DNA of 64,000 bases from Micromonospora sediminicola. GTDB lineage: Bacteria; Actinomycetota; Actinomycetes; Mycobacteriales; Micromonosporaceae. The notes below the pieces were generated by a model that was not told the origin of the DNA, searched no databases, and saw nothing but the letters and a program-made list of their open reading frames with translations. How positions within the stretch are numbered: the stretch's first letter is position 1; each line of letters begins with the position of its first letter. Both the position numbers and the translations under genes were made by a program. Location: the NCBI RefSeq assembly GCF_900089585.1, contig NZ_FLRH01000003.1, forward strand, positions 1,659,001-1,723,000. The letters are read 5' to 3'. Of this stretch, positions 35,738-43,473 are shown in pieces.

Positions 35738-36790
35738 TCAGCCCTCCCGCTGCTTGCGCAGGTTGCGGATCTGGTAGATCACGAGCGGCAGGACCAGGAC
35801 GAACAGGAAGACCGCGAGCGCCGAGCCCTGCCCGTTCTCGCCGTACCGGAACGCCTGGTTGTACATCTCGGTCGCGATCACGTTGGTGTCGTAGTTGCCG
35901 TTGGTGGCGGTCCGGACGATGTCGAAGACCTTGAGCGTGGCGATGGAGATCGTCACCACCACCACGATCAGCGCCGGCCGGATGCTCGGCATGGTGATCC
36001 GCCAGAACATCTGCCAGGCGGTGGTGCCGTCCAGCCGGGCCGCCTCGATGATGTCCGCCGGGATGGCCTTGATGGCCGCGGAGAGCACCACCATGGCGAA
36101 GCCGGCCTGGATCCACACCATAATCACGATCAGCAGGAGCGTGTTCAGCGGCGAGTCGAGCAGCCACTGCTTCGGCTCGCCGCCGAGGCTGACCACGATC
36201 TGGTTGAGCAGGCCGATCTGCTCCTGCCCGTCGCCCCGGAAGGCGTAGATGAACCGCCAGATGATGGCGGCGCCGACGAACGAGATCGCCATCGGCAGGA
36301 AGATCAGCGACTTGGCCGCCGACTCGAACCGGGCCTTGTCCACCAGGACGGCGTAGACCAGGCCGAACGCGCTGGCCACCAGCGGGACCAGCAGCACCCA
36401 GACCAGGGTGTTGAGCAGGACCCGGAAGATCGAGTCCTCGGAGAACATCCAGCCGTAGTTGTCCAGCCCCACCCAGTCGGTGCTGCGCGCGTCCATGAAG
36501 GAGAGCAGCGTGGTGCGGATGGCCGGCACCACCAGACCGATGGTCAGGAACAGCAGCGTCGGCAGCAGGAAGAAGAACGCGAACAGGCCCTCACGCTGCT
36601 TGCGCCGGCGCGGCGGCGGACCGCCGGCCGTCACGGCCGCGACCAGCTGCGCCTCCCGGCGCCGGGCGAACCAGGCCGGCACCACGTCGAGGAGCAGGAG
36701 CAGGCCGCCCACCACCGCGACGAAAGCGATCAGCCCGTACATCAGCATGAGGAACTTCGGCTGTTCCGCCGCGAAGTCGAACTCCATCAA
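35738..36790 (-). CDS. ABC transporter permease, MalF/AglF type
   Basis: 350 residues. A first TM helix at about 10-30 is followed by an Arg-rich cytoplasmic loop and the six-helix permease core. The EAA motif is DIIEAARLDGTTAWQMFWRITMPSIRPALIVV. The start has GAGGGAGGG just upstream, and that ribosome site is itself part of a small inverted repeat (AACCCT...AGGGTT). Second gene of the operon after the binding protein. Confidence 0.93.
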   Translation of the reverse strand: MMEFDFAAEQPKFLMLMYGLIAFVAVVGGLLLLLDVVPAWFARRREAQLVAAVTAGGPPPRRRKQREGLFAFFFLLPTLLFLTIGLVVPAIRTTLLSFMDARSTDWVGLDNYGWMFSEDSIFRVLLNTLVWVLLVPLVASAFGLVYAVLVDKARFESAAKSLIFLPMAISFVGAAIIWRFIYAFRGDGQEQIGLLNQIVVSLGGEPKQWLLDSPLNTLLLIVIMVWIQAGFAMVVLSAAIKAIPADIIEAARLDGTTAWQMFWRITMPSIRPALIVVVVTISIATLKVFDIVRTATNGNYDTNVIATEMYNQAFRYGENGQGSALAVFLFVLVLPLVIYQIRNLRKQREG

Positions 36791-36816
36791 CCCTCCCTCA
36801 AGGGTTCGGATGCTTC

Positions 36817-36855
36817 GAGGGTGGCCCGGTCCGCGACGCGGACCGGGCCACCCTC
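36817..36855 (-). terminator. Intercistronic hairpin after the binding-protein gene
   Basis: A perfect 18-bp stem (GAGGGTGGCCCGGTCCGC and complement) with a 3-base loop, 6 bp after the binding-protein stop and 27 bp before the permease start. Such stems commonly stabilise binding-protein mRNA and limit read-through into permeases. Confidence 0.8.
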
Positions 36856-36860
36856 TCAGA

Positions 36861-38201
36861 TCACTTCCAGCTGCCCTCGATGTCGTTCAGGACGCTCGTG
36901 GTGTCCTTGCCGTTGATCCAGGCGACCATGCCCTTCCAGAAGGTGCCCGCGCCGACCGCTGCCGGCATCAGGTCCGAGCCGTCGAAGCGGAAGACGGTCT
37001 TGGAGTCCTGCAGGATGCCCACGGAGAGCTTGTCCACCGGGTTCGGGACGTTGTTGAGGTCCAGCTTCTTGTTCGCGGACACCCAGTCACCGATCTTGGC
37101 CCGGCTGTTGGCGTACTCGCCGGAGGCCAGGTAGGTCTGCACCGCCTGGACCTCGGGACGGTCGGCGAAGGCCGCGACGAACTCGCCGCCACCCAGCACC
37201 GGCTTGCCCTTGGCCGGGTCGATCGCCGGGAAGTAGAACGCGAAGACGTCGCCGTCCTCGGCCACCTTGGTGCCCTGCGGCCACTGATTGGCGTAGAAGG
37301 ACGCCTGGCGGTGCAGCGCGCACTTGCCGGAGGTGATCGGCGTGCCGGCCTCCTGGAACGCGGTGGTGGCGATGCTCTTCACGCCGCCGAAGCCGCCGTT
37401 GACGTACTTCTCGTTCTTCAGGATGGTGCCGGCCTGGTTGACGGCCGTGGCGACCTGCGGGTCGTTGAACGGGATGCCGTGGGTGGTCCACTGGTCGTAG
37501 ACCTCGGGGCCCGCGGTACGCAGCAGGACGTCCTCGATCCAGTCGGTGGCCGGCCAGCCGGTGGCGTCACCGGACTCGATGCCGGCGCACCACGGCTTGG
37601 TGCCGCTCGCCGCGATCTTGTCGCTGAGGTCGATCAGCTCCTGCCAGGTGGTCGGGACCGACCAGCCCTTCTCCTTGAAGGTCTTCGGCGAGTACCACAC
37701 GAAGGACTTCACGTTGGAGCCCAGCGGGGCGCCGTAGAACTGGCCGTTGACGGTGCTGTACTTCAGCCAGTCGGGGGAGTAGTTCTGCTCGGCCATGGCC
37801 TTGGTGTCGGCGCCGGCCGGCTTGAGCTTGCCCGAGTCGACGAAGCGCTTCAGCAGACCCGGCTGCGGGATGAAGGCGATGTCGGGGGCGTTGCCGCCGT
37901 CCACCCGGACGGGGAGCTGAGCCTCGAACTCGCCCGAGCCCTCGTGGTCGATCTCGATGCCGGTGCAGTCCTCGAACTGCTTCCAGGACTGGTCCAGCCG
38001 GTCGGCCTCGATGTCACGGATCGAGGAGTAGATCGTGACCTTCTTGCCGTCGTTGCCCTGGTACTTCTCGTATGCCGCGCACTCGGGCGAGCTCGCGTTG
38101 TCGCTCTTCTTGTCGTTGCCGGTGCCGCAGGCGGCGACGCCGAGCGCCAGCCCCAGCACGCCGGTGACCGCGAGAGCCTGGCGTGATCTGGCAAACGCCA
38201 T
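36861..38201 (-). CDS. ABC transporter sugar-binding lipoprotein (AglE/MalE type)
   Basis: 446 residues from ATG 38201 (MAFARSRQALAVTG), with AAGGAAGGAG upstream. Lipoprotein signal with lipobox LGVAAC, giving a lipid-anchored Cys at about residue 26. A mature SBP_bac_1-type domain follows (KKVTIYSSIRDIEADRLDQSWKQFEDCTGIEIDHEGSGEFEAQL...). It captures sugar outside the membrane for the two permeases downstream. First gene of the operon, with a LacI-type operator 70 bp upstream. Confidence 0.94.
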   Translation of the reverse strand: MAFARSRQALAVTGVLGLALGVAACGTGNDKKSDNASSPECAAYEKYQGNDGKKVTIYSSIRDIEADRLDQSWKQFEDCTGIEIDHEGSGEFEAQLPVRVDGGNAPDIAFIPQPGLLKRFVDSGKLKPAGADTKAMAEQNYSPDWLKYSTVNGQFYGAPLGSNVKSFVWYSPKTFKEKGWSVPTTWQELIDLSDKIAASGTKPWCAGIESGDATGWPATDWIEDVLLRTAGPEVYDQWTTHGIPFNDPQVATAVNQAGTILKNEKYVNGGFGGVKSIATTAFQEAGTPITSGKCALHRQASFYANQWPQGTKVAEDGDVFAFYFPAIDPAKGKPVLGGGEFVAAFADRPEVQAVQTYLASGEYANSRAKIGDWVSANKKLDLNNVPNPVDKLSVGILQDSKTVFRFDGSDLMPAAVGAGTFWKGMVAWINGKDTTSVLNDIEGSWK

Positions 38202-38270
38202 GCCGATCTCCTTCCTTGCCGGCGCGTGGGGGGAAATCGAACCCGCGCCGGTCCGATGGTCGTCCCCACA

Positions 38271-38284
38271 TGTAAGCGCTTGCA
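38271..38284. promoter_or_regulatory. LacI-family operator before the alpha-glucoside operon
   Basis: TGTAAGCGCTTGCA, a near-perfect palindrome centred on AAGCGCTT, typical of LacI-family repressors of maltose/alpha-glucoside genes. It lies 70 bp before the binding-protein start. Confidence 0.78.
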
Positions 38285-38350
38285 TCCCGCCCGGTCCACC
38301 CCCTGCCGGACACGGCCCGGTAACAATCCCGAAACCCTCGCCAGCGGCCG

Positions 38351-38364
38351 TGGGTGCGCTCCCA
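38351..38364. promoter_or_regulatory. Second LacI-type box, near the M23 peptidase
   Basis: TGGGTGCGCTCCCA is a palindrome with one mismatched pair and differs at one base from the consensus CebR/CelR box. It lies 77 bp before the M23 peptidase start and 150 bp before the divergent binding-protein gene. Either gene could be the target. Confidence 0.5.
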
Positions 38365-38440
38365 CCAATCTTCCGTTCGATGGAACTTTCTGTCACGCTG
38401 TCCGCATCGGATTGAAGACTTTCAACATAGGAGGCAGTGG

Positions 38441-39220
38441 ATGCGTAAGCGGTGGCTCAGTCTCGCGTCCGGGGTGGCGGTCCTGGCGGCGGCGGTCCTG
38501 GTCCCGGCGGCGCCCGCCCTGGCCGCGCCGACCTTCAAGGTCCCGTTCCCGTGCAATCAGTCCTGGTCCGGCCAGACGCGGACCAACCACAGTCCGGCGA
38601 ACGCGATCGACTTCAACCGCACCGACGACCTCGGCGACCCGGTGGTGGCCAGCGCGCCCGGCACGGTCGACGTGGTGACGAACCTCGGCGACACGAGCTA
38701 CGGCAAGTACGTCCGGATCAACCACGGCGGTGGCTGGACGACCTACTACGCGCACCTGAACGCCTTCAACGTCTCGGTCGGGCAGACCGTCGGATACGGC
38801 CGGGTGATCGGGTACGTCGGCACCACCGGCGGGTCCACCGGCCCGCACCTGCACTACGAGCAGCGCTCGAGCGGCAGCGCCGTAAAGATCAAGTTCAACG
38901 GCGCCCAGGCCCTCTACTGGGGCACGAAGACCTACACCAGCGACAACGGCTGCGCCGGGGCGGACACCGGTGCGGGCACGGTCAACACCGCGGGCGCCGC
39001 GCTGACGGTCCGGTCCGGTCCGGGCACCGGCTACAGCGCGGTCGGCACGGTGGCCGACGGCGCCGGGGTGACGATCTACTGCCAGACCAGCGGCACCAGC
39101 GTCACCGGCACCTACGGCACCAGCTCGATCTGGGACCGGATCGGCTCCGGGCGGTTCATCTCCGACGCCTACGTCTACACCGGCTACGACGGCTACATCC
39201 CCGGCGTGCCCCGCTGCTGA
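38441..39220 (+). CDS. Secreted M23 (LytM-type) peptidase with C-terminal SH3-like domain
   Basis: 259 residues from ATG 38441, with AGGAGG upstream. Signal peptide residues 1-29 (APALA|AP). M23 domain at about 35-150 with the zinc motif His50-x6-Asp57 (HSPANAID) and the later GPHLHYE motif, so the active site looks complete. An SH3b-like domain spans about 180-250 (AALTVRSGPGTGYSAVGTV). It would cut peptidoglycan cross-bridges outside the cell. It stands alone, divergent from the sugar operon. The short inverted repeat TTGAAGACTTTCAA lies just before the ribosome site. Confidence 0.93.
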   Translation: MRKRWLSLASGVAVLAAAVLVPAAPALAAPTFKVPFPCNQSWSGQTRTNHSPANAIDFNRTDDLGDPVVASAPGTVDVVTNLGDTSYGKYVRINHGGGWTTYYAHLNAFNVSVGQTVGYGRVIGYVGTTGGSTGPHLHYEQRSSGSAVKIKFNGAQALYWGTKTYTSDNGCAGADTGAGTVNTAGAALTVRSGPGTGYSAVGTVADGAGVTIYCQTSGTSVTGTYGTSSIWDRIGSGRFISDAYVYTGYDGYIPGVPRC

Positions 39221-39225
39221 CCCCG

Positions 39226-39258
39226 GCGGGCGCGGGGACGACCGGTCCCCGCGCCCGC
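39226..39258. terminator. Bidirectional terminator hairpin
   Basis: A 14-bp stem (GCGGGCGCGGGGAC and complement) with a 5-base loop, between the convergent M23 and TspO genes. Confidence 0.78.
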
Positions 39259-39263
39259 ACCGG

Positions 39264-39761
39264 TCAGGAGTTCAGCCGCCAGATGGCGAAGTTGAGCGCG
39301 GCGGCGAACGTGACCCAGGCCCAGTAGGGCAGCATCAGCAGCGTCGCGGGCCGGGAGACGCGCCGGAACAGCGCCACGGTCACGCCGATGGCCAGCCACA
39401 TCACCACGATCTCGGCGAAGGCCAGCCCGTACCGGCCGGCGCCGAAGAACAGCGGCGTCCAGATCGCGTTGAGCACGAGCTGCGCGACCCAGGCCCCGAG
39501 CGCGGGGCCGAACCCGACCCGGCGCCAGACCAGCCAGCCGGCGATCGCGATCAACGCGTACAGCACCGTCCAGACCGGGCCGAACAGCCAGGAGGGCGGC
39601 GCCCAGGCGGGCTGCTCCAGGCTCTGGTATTCCGCGGAGGTGCCCCGGACGCCCAGCCCGCCGATGGCGGCGGCGGCGAACGTGGCGGCGCCGAAGCCGA
39701 GCAGGGCCCACCACTTCCGGACCCCGGCGGTACGCCGACCCGCGCTCTGCGTTGTCTCCAT
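39264..39761 (-). CDS. tspO: TspO/MBR-family membrane protein
   Basis: 165 residues with five TM helices. Family pattern WAPPSWLFGPVWTVLYALIAIAGWLVW, then LNAIWTPLFFGAGRYGLAFAEIVVMW, and a WAWVTFAAALNFAIWRLN ending. TspO proteins bind porphyrins and related ligands. The physiological role in actinobacteria is unclear. Confidence 0.94.
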   Translation of the reverse strand: METTQSAGRRTAGVRKWWALLGFGAATFAAAAIGGLGVRGTSAEYQSLEQPAWAPPSWLFGPVWTVLYALIAIAGWLVWRRVGFGPALGAWVAQLVLNAIWTPLFFGAGRYGLAFAEIVVMWLAIGVTVALFRRVSRPATLLMLPYWAWVTFAAALNFAIWRLNS

Positions 39762-39835
39762 GGTCGAGATGTTTCCGCTCGACGGGGGTCACAAACGCCC
39801 GGCCGGGGGCCGGACGTGGAAACGCCGGGATCGCC

Positions 39836-39877
39836 GGGTCCGGACGCTCCGGTCTGGGAGGACAGAGCGCCGGACCC
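39836..39877 (-). terminator. Terminator hairpin
   Basis: GGGTCCGG plus CGCTC pairs with GAGCG plus CCGGACCC (one bulge). It lies downstream of the 47-residue gene on the minus strand. Confidence 0.65.
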
Positions 39878-39914
39878 GACGACCCCGGCGGGTCAGGGGT
39901 GAAGGAAGGGTTCG

Positions 39915-40058
39915 CTAATTGAAGATGCTGACGCCACCCGGGCCGACCAGCAGGCCGACGACGATGAGGACGATGCCCCAGAGGATCTGCCGGCGGAACA
40001 GCGCGAGAATTCCGGCGACCACGAGTACGACTGCGAGAATCCAGAGAATCAGCTCCAT
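39915..40058 (-). CDS. 47-residue membrane protein ending GPGGVSIFN
   Basis: A small gene: MELILWILAVVLVVAGIL is one TM helix, FRRQ the short loop, ILWGIVLIVVGLLVG the second helix, and GPGGVSIFN the tail. From memory, short two-helix proteins with a GPGG-[VY]SIF tail recur in actinobacteria, which supports a real gene. No strong ribosome site precedes ATG 40058. It ends at TAG 39915, inside a TTAGCGAACCCTTCCTT stretch. Function unknown. Confidence 0.72.
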   Translation of the reverse strand: MELILWILAVVLVVAGILALFRRQILWGIVLIVVGLLVGPGGVSIFN

Positions 40059-40100
40059 GGCGGCTGGATACCCGGCTCGCCGATCCCGGAAACCTCCCGG

Positions 40101-40826
40101 TCAGTCGACCTGGTCGCCCAGGTGGAACACGCTGTAGGCCTGCTTGATCACGGGGTGCGCGACGTTGCGGACGCGGACCCCGCCCGGCGTGGTTCCACGC
40201 TCGGTGCCGTGGTGGGCGTGGCCGTGCAGCGCCAGCGCGGTCGGCGCCGAGTCGATCGCCTGCCCGAGCTGGTAACAGCCCAGGAACGGGTAGATCTCCA
40301 GCGGCTCGCCGGCCAGCGTGTCCGGCACGGGGGAGTAGTGGGTGAGCGCGACCAGCGAGTCGCACTCCAGCGACAGCAGCGCGGCGGCCAGCGCGTCGGC
40401 GCTCTCCCGGGTGGTCCGCACGAAGGCCTTCATCTCCGGCTCGCCGAAGTCGCTGGCGCACCGCCCGGCGAACCCGCCGCCGAACCCCTTGACCCCGGCC
40501 ACCCCGAGCCGCCCGCCGGCGCACTCCAGCACGGTGCCGGTGCCCTCCAGCACGGTGATCCCCGCGTCCTCCAGCACCTTGACCACCTGCGGCACCTGGT
40601 CGCACTGGTGGTCGTGGTTGCCGAGCACGGTGATCACCGGTACGCCGAGGTCGCCGAACTCCCGCGCCACGCACCGGGCCTCGGCCTCGGTGCCGTGGCG
40701 GGTCAGGTCGCCGGCGAGCAGCAGCACGTCGGCGCAGTCGGGCAGCTCCTCCAACGCGGGACGGAACCGGCCCACCACGTCCTCGTCCACGTGCACGTCG
40801 CCGACGGCGGCGATCCGGATCACCAT
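40101..40826 (-). CDS. Metallophosphoesterase
   Basis: 241 residues, calcineurin-like fold with all metal motifs: GDVHVDE, LLLAGDLTRHG, VLGNHDHQ, LTHYSPV, LHGHAHHG. A cytoplasmic phosphatase or phosphodiesterase of unknown substrate. First in a leftward set, 10 bp upstream of nothing else on its own strand; the BON-like gene precedes it by 10 bp, so the order of transcription is nucleotidyltransferase, BON-like, phosphoesterase. Confidence 0.92.
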   Translation of the reverse strand: MVIRIAAVGDVHVDEDVVGRFRPALEELPDCADVLLLAGDLTRHGTEAEARCVAREFGDLGVPVITVLGNHDHQCDQVPQVVKVLEDAGITVLEGTGTVLECAGGRLGVAGVKGFGGGFAGRCASDFGEPEMKAFVRTTRESADALAAALLSLECDSLVALTHYSPVPDTLAGEPLEIYPFLGCYQLGQAIDSAPTALALHGHAHHGTERGTTPGGVRVRNVAHPVIKQAYSVFHLGDQVD

Positions 40827-40836
40827 CGAACCTCCC

Positions 40837-41106
40837 TCACGGCAGCTCCTCGACCTGGGTGGGCGCCTGGGTGCGGATCACCCCGATGTCGCTCGTCACC
40901 GGCGTGTCCGGGAAGCGCTCGGCCACCCGGCGGAGGATCTCCTCCCGTCGGTGCGGGCTCTCCACCTCGCCGTAGAGCACCAGCCCGCGCTCGCGGCGCA
41001 CCACCGTGATGCCCTGCTCGGCCACGGACGGGTCCTCGGCCAGCATGTTCTGGATCTCCGCCTCCACGTACTCGTCGGGGGGCACGTCGCCGGACCGTCC
41101 GGTCAC
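40837..41106 (-). CDS. Small BON-like domain protein
   Basis: 89 residues from GTG 41106, preceded by GGAAGGGAG. Start and upstream stop overlap as GTGA, so it is coupled to the nucleotidyltransferase gene. One alpha/beta domain (ITVVRRERGLVLYGEVESPHRREEILRRVAERFP) resembles a BON fold. No signal peptide. The function is unknown. Confidence 0.78.
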   Translation of the reverse strand: MTGRSGDVPPDEYVEAEIQNMLAEDPSVAEQGITVVRRERGLVLYGEVESPHRREEILRRVAERFPDTPVTSDIGVIRTQAPTQVEELP

Positions 41107-41684
41107 GGGGTCTCCCTTCCGCCGGGCGCGCCGCCGGGCAGCACGTCCAGCCGGTCGAGCAGCACCAGGAACGCCTCCGCGTACGGCGAGTGCTGCGTTT
41201 CCTTCCGTACCCGTTCCCAGTCGATCTGTTCCCGCAGCGAACGGGCGAGCGGCAGGGCGCGGGCGAAGTCGCAGTAGTGCTGGGAGAAGCTGAGCAGCTT
41301 GTGCACCATCAGCTGGCTGGCCGAGAGCACCGGCATGTGGATCGCGTCGACCGGCCGCACGATGGTGTCGGCGAACGTCTCCTCGGTCACCGGGGTCTCG
41401 ATCGGCCGGTGGATGAGGTCCACCATGCGTCCCTCGTCGTAGACCTTGACCAGCCAGTCCTCCGGCGGGCGCTCGGCGGTGAAGCCGGCCTCGACCAGCG
41501 CCTCCAGGGCCCGGTCGACGTCGGCCTCGCGGAGCAGGAAGTCCACGTCGTGGTCGCTGGAGTGGCCGCCGTGCGCGTACACGGCGAAGCTGCCGCCCAG
41601 GGCGAACGGGATCTCGGACTGCTTGAGCACGGCGGCGACCTTCTTCAGCGTGTGCACCAGGGTCTCGTCCCCGCGCTCGGCCAT
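41103..41684 (-). CDS. Nucleotidyltransferase-fold protein
   Basis: 193 residues. N-terminal helical segment, then GGSFAVYAHGGHSSDHDVDFLL, the GGS...DxD signature of the nucleotidyltransferase superfamily, with a third acidic residue likely in MVDLIH. Resembles MNT-type minimal transferases and DUF6036-like proteins. First gene of a three-gene leftward unit with the BON-like protein and the metallophosphoesterase. The substrate is unknown, and no HEPN toxin partner is adjacent. Confidence 0.85.
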   Translation of the reverse strand: MAERGDETLVHTLKKVAAVLKQSEIPFALGGSFAVYAHGGHSSDHDVDFLLREADVDRALEALVEAGFTAERPPEDWLVKVYDEGRMVDLIHRPIETPVTEETFADTIVRPVDAIHMPVLSASQLMVHKLLSFSQHYCDFARALPLARSLREQIDWERVRKETQHSPYAEAFLVLLDRLDVLPGGAPGGRETP

Positions 41685-41833
41685 CTGGGTCTCCCGTCGT
41701 CGTCATGGGCGGTGGGATCAACAGGCGTACCCGGCGGAAGCTCCGGTCACACCTGTTCCGGCGCGGTCCGTCCGCTCGGGGAGGAAAGCGACAAATCGCC
41801 GAGGATGAGCGTCGGTCGGATAACCTCGGCAGG

Positions 41834-42565
41834 GTGGCCAGCTCACTGCGGACGCGGCGCGGCAGGGCCCGACTGCGCGCCGTCGCCCTGATCGGCATCG
41901 ACGGCTCGGGCAAGACCACTCAGGCCCACCGGCTCGCCGAGGCGCTCACCGCCGCCGGCCACCCCGCCACCTACCACCGCAACGCCGGCGGTCGCCGCTG
42001 GCTCGGCCGCCTCGCCCAGCGGGTCGGCCGGCCGGACGCGCAACGACTCGTCGGCCGCGACGGACTGCTCGCGGTGGAGTCCGCGCTGCGCTGGCTCGCG
42101 ATCGCGCTGGCCCTGGTCAGTTGCCTGGTGACCGGCCGGACGGCGGTGATGGACCGCTGGTCGGCCTGTCAGTACGCCAGCATCCGGGCGCACGGCGGGC
42201 AGCGCTGGGAACGGCTGGCCCGGGCCGGGTACCGGATCTTCCCGTCGCCCCGGGTCACGTTCCTGCTCACCCTCGACCCCGCCGAGGCGTACCGGCGGAT
42301 CGAGCGGCGCGGCACCGACCACGAGAGCATGCGGTGGCTCACCGCGGCGGACGCCGCCTACCGGTCGCTGCCGGAGTACGCCGGGTTCGTGGTGGTGGAC
42401 GGCAGCGGCACGCCGGAGGAGGTGTCCCGCCGGATCCGGGCGCACCTGAGCGAGTGGCTGCCGGACGACCCGCCGGCCCTGGCCGCGCCGGGCCCGGAGG
42501 GCACGCCTCGGCCCTCCGGCGGCGCGGGGCGGGACGGACCGGTGCCGGCTCAGGCCCGGCCGTAG
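41834..42565 (+). CDS. Thymidylate-kinase-like P-loop kinase
   Basis: 243 residues from GTG 41834. Walker A GIDGSGKTTQAHRL at about 19-32. A TMK-like DRW motif (VMDRWSACQYAS) and LID-like Arg residues (YRRIERRGTDHES) are present. The middle region (GRDGLLAVESALRWLAIALALVSCLVTGR) is more hydrophobic than in true thymidylate kinases, so the substrate may differ. The last ~30 residues are Pro/Gly-rich and overlap the 3' end of the convergent dehydrogenase gene by 16 bp. Confidence 0.82.
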   Translation: MASSLRTRRGRARLRAVALIGIDGSGKTTQAHRLAEALTAAGHPATYHRNAGGRRWLGRLAQRVGRPDAQRLVGRDGLLAVESALRWLAIALALVSCLVTGRTAVMDRWSACQYASIRAHGGQRWERLARAGYRIFPSPRVTFLLTLDPAEAYRRIERRGTDHESMRWLTAADAAYRSLPEYAGFVVVDGSGTPEEVSRRIRAHLSEWLPDDPPALAAPGPEGTPRPSGGAGRDGPVPAQARP

Positions 42566-43227
42566 ACCGGGACGCTCGCGCCGCTGGTCGGCGCGGACTC
42601 GTCGGAGGCGAGGAAGCGGATCACGGCGGCGATCTCGGCCGGCGGCACCCACCGCCGGTGGTCGGCCTCGGGCTGGGCGGCCCGGTTGGCCGGGGTGTCG
42701 ATGACGCTCGGCAGCACCGTGTTGCACCGCACTCCGTGCGGCCGGTACTCGACCGCGACCGCGTCGGCGAACGCCCGCACCGCGGCCTTGGCGGTGACGT
42801 AGCCGGCCGCGCCGGGGAACGGCGCCACCGCCGCCCGGGCCGACACGCAGACCACCGCGCCGCCGCCGGCCTCGACCAGGTGCGGCAACGCCGCCTGGGT
42901 GACCAGGTAGGTCGGGCGCAGGTTGATCCGCAGCATCCGCTCGAACTCCTCGACCGGGGTCTCGTGCACGAGCCCGCCGCTGGCGTACCCGCCGACGAGG
43001 TTGACCACCGCGCGCAACGGCGCGGCCGGCTCGTCGGTCGCCGCCTCGACCGCCCGCGCCGCCCCCTCGGGGGTCAGCAGGTCGGCCACGACCCGGACCG
43101 GACCGTCGTCCGTCCCGGGCTCCCGCTGGGGTACGACCACCCGCCAGCCGCTCCGCAGGAAGACCGCGGTGACCGCGCCCCCCAGCCCGCCCGTGCCTCC
43201 GGTCACCAGCACCGTGCGATCCGCCAT
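42550..43227 (-). CDS. Short-chain dehydrogenase/reductase
   Basis: 225 residues from ATG 43227. Cofactor motif TGGTGGLGGAV at about 10-20. NLVGGYA replaces the usual NNAG. Catalytic residues are YVTAK (Tyr, Lys) with Ser in VCVSARAAV. The C-terminal IRFLASDESAPTSGASVPVYG is typical. It reduces or oxidises an unknown carbonyl or alcohol with NAD(P)(H). Confidence 0.92.
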   Translation of the reverse strand: MADRTVLVTGGTGGLGGAVTAVFLRSGWRVVVPQREPGTDDGPVRVVADLLTPEGAARAVEAATDEPAAPLRAVVNLVGGYASGGLVHETPVEEFERMLRINLRPTYLVTQAALPHLVEAGGGAVVCVSARAAVAPFPGAAGYVTAKAAVRAFADAVAVEYRPHGVRCNTVLPSVIDTPANRAAQPEADHRRWVPPAEIAAVIRFLASDESAPTSGASVPVYGRA

Positions 43228-43455
43228 GCCCACACGCTAACCGGCCGCCCGGAGGGCCGACCGGTGACCCGGCGACGGCCGTCCGGCCGGCCCGGGAGCG
43301 CATGACGGCGGACGGTCCGGTCGGCCGGCGGCACCGACTCGACCGGACCGGATGAGGCGGCCGGGCTGCGACGATGGGACCCTGGGCGAGGGGGCCGGGC
43401 GCGGAAGGCGGTAAATTTCCCGATACGCGGCGTCATGGTTGACGCTCACGGCCTG

Positions 43456-43470
43456 TGAAAGTAAGTTTCA
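43456..43470. promoter_or_regulatory. MurR/RpiR operator
   Basis: A perfect inverted repeat TGAAA-GTAAG-TTTCA, three bases before the murR start codon. TGAAA/TTTCA palindromes are typical RpiR-family sites, so autoregulation is likely. Confidence 0.72.
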
Positions 43471-43473
43471 TCC

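Noticed and set aside
41103..41684. Nucleotidyltransferase as the antitoxin of a MNT-HEPN toxin pair
   Set aside because: No HEPN-type gene is adjacent; its neighbours are a BON-like protein and a metallophosphoesterase.
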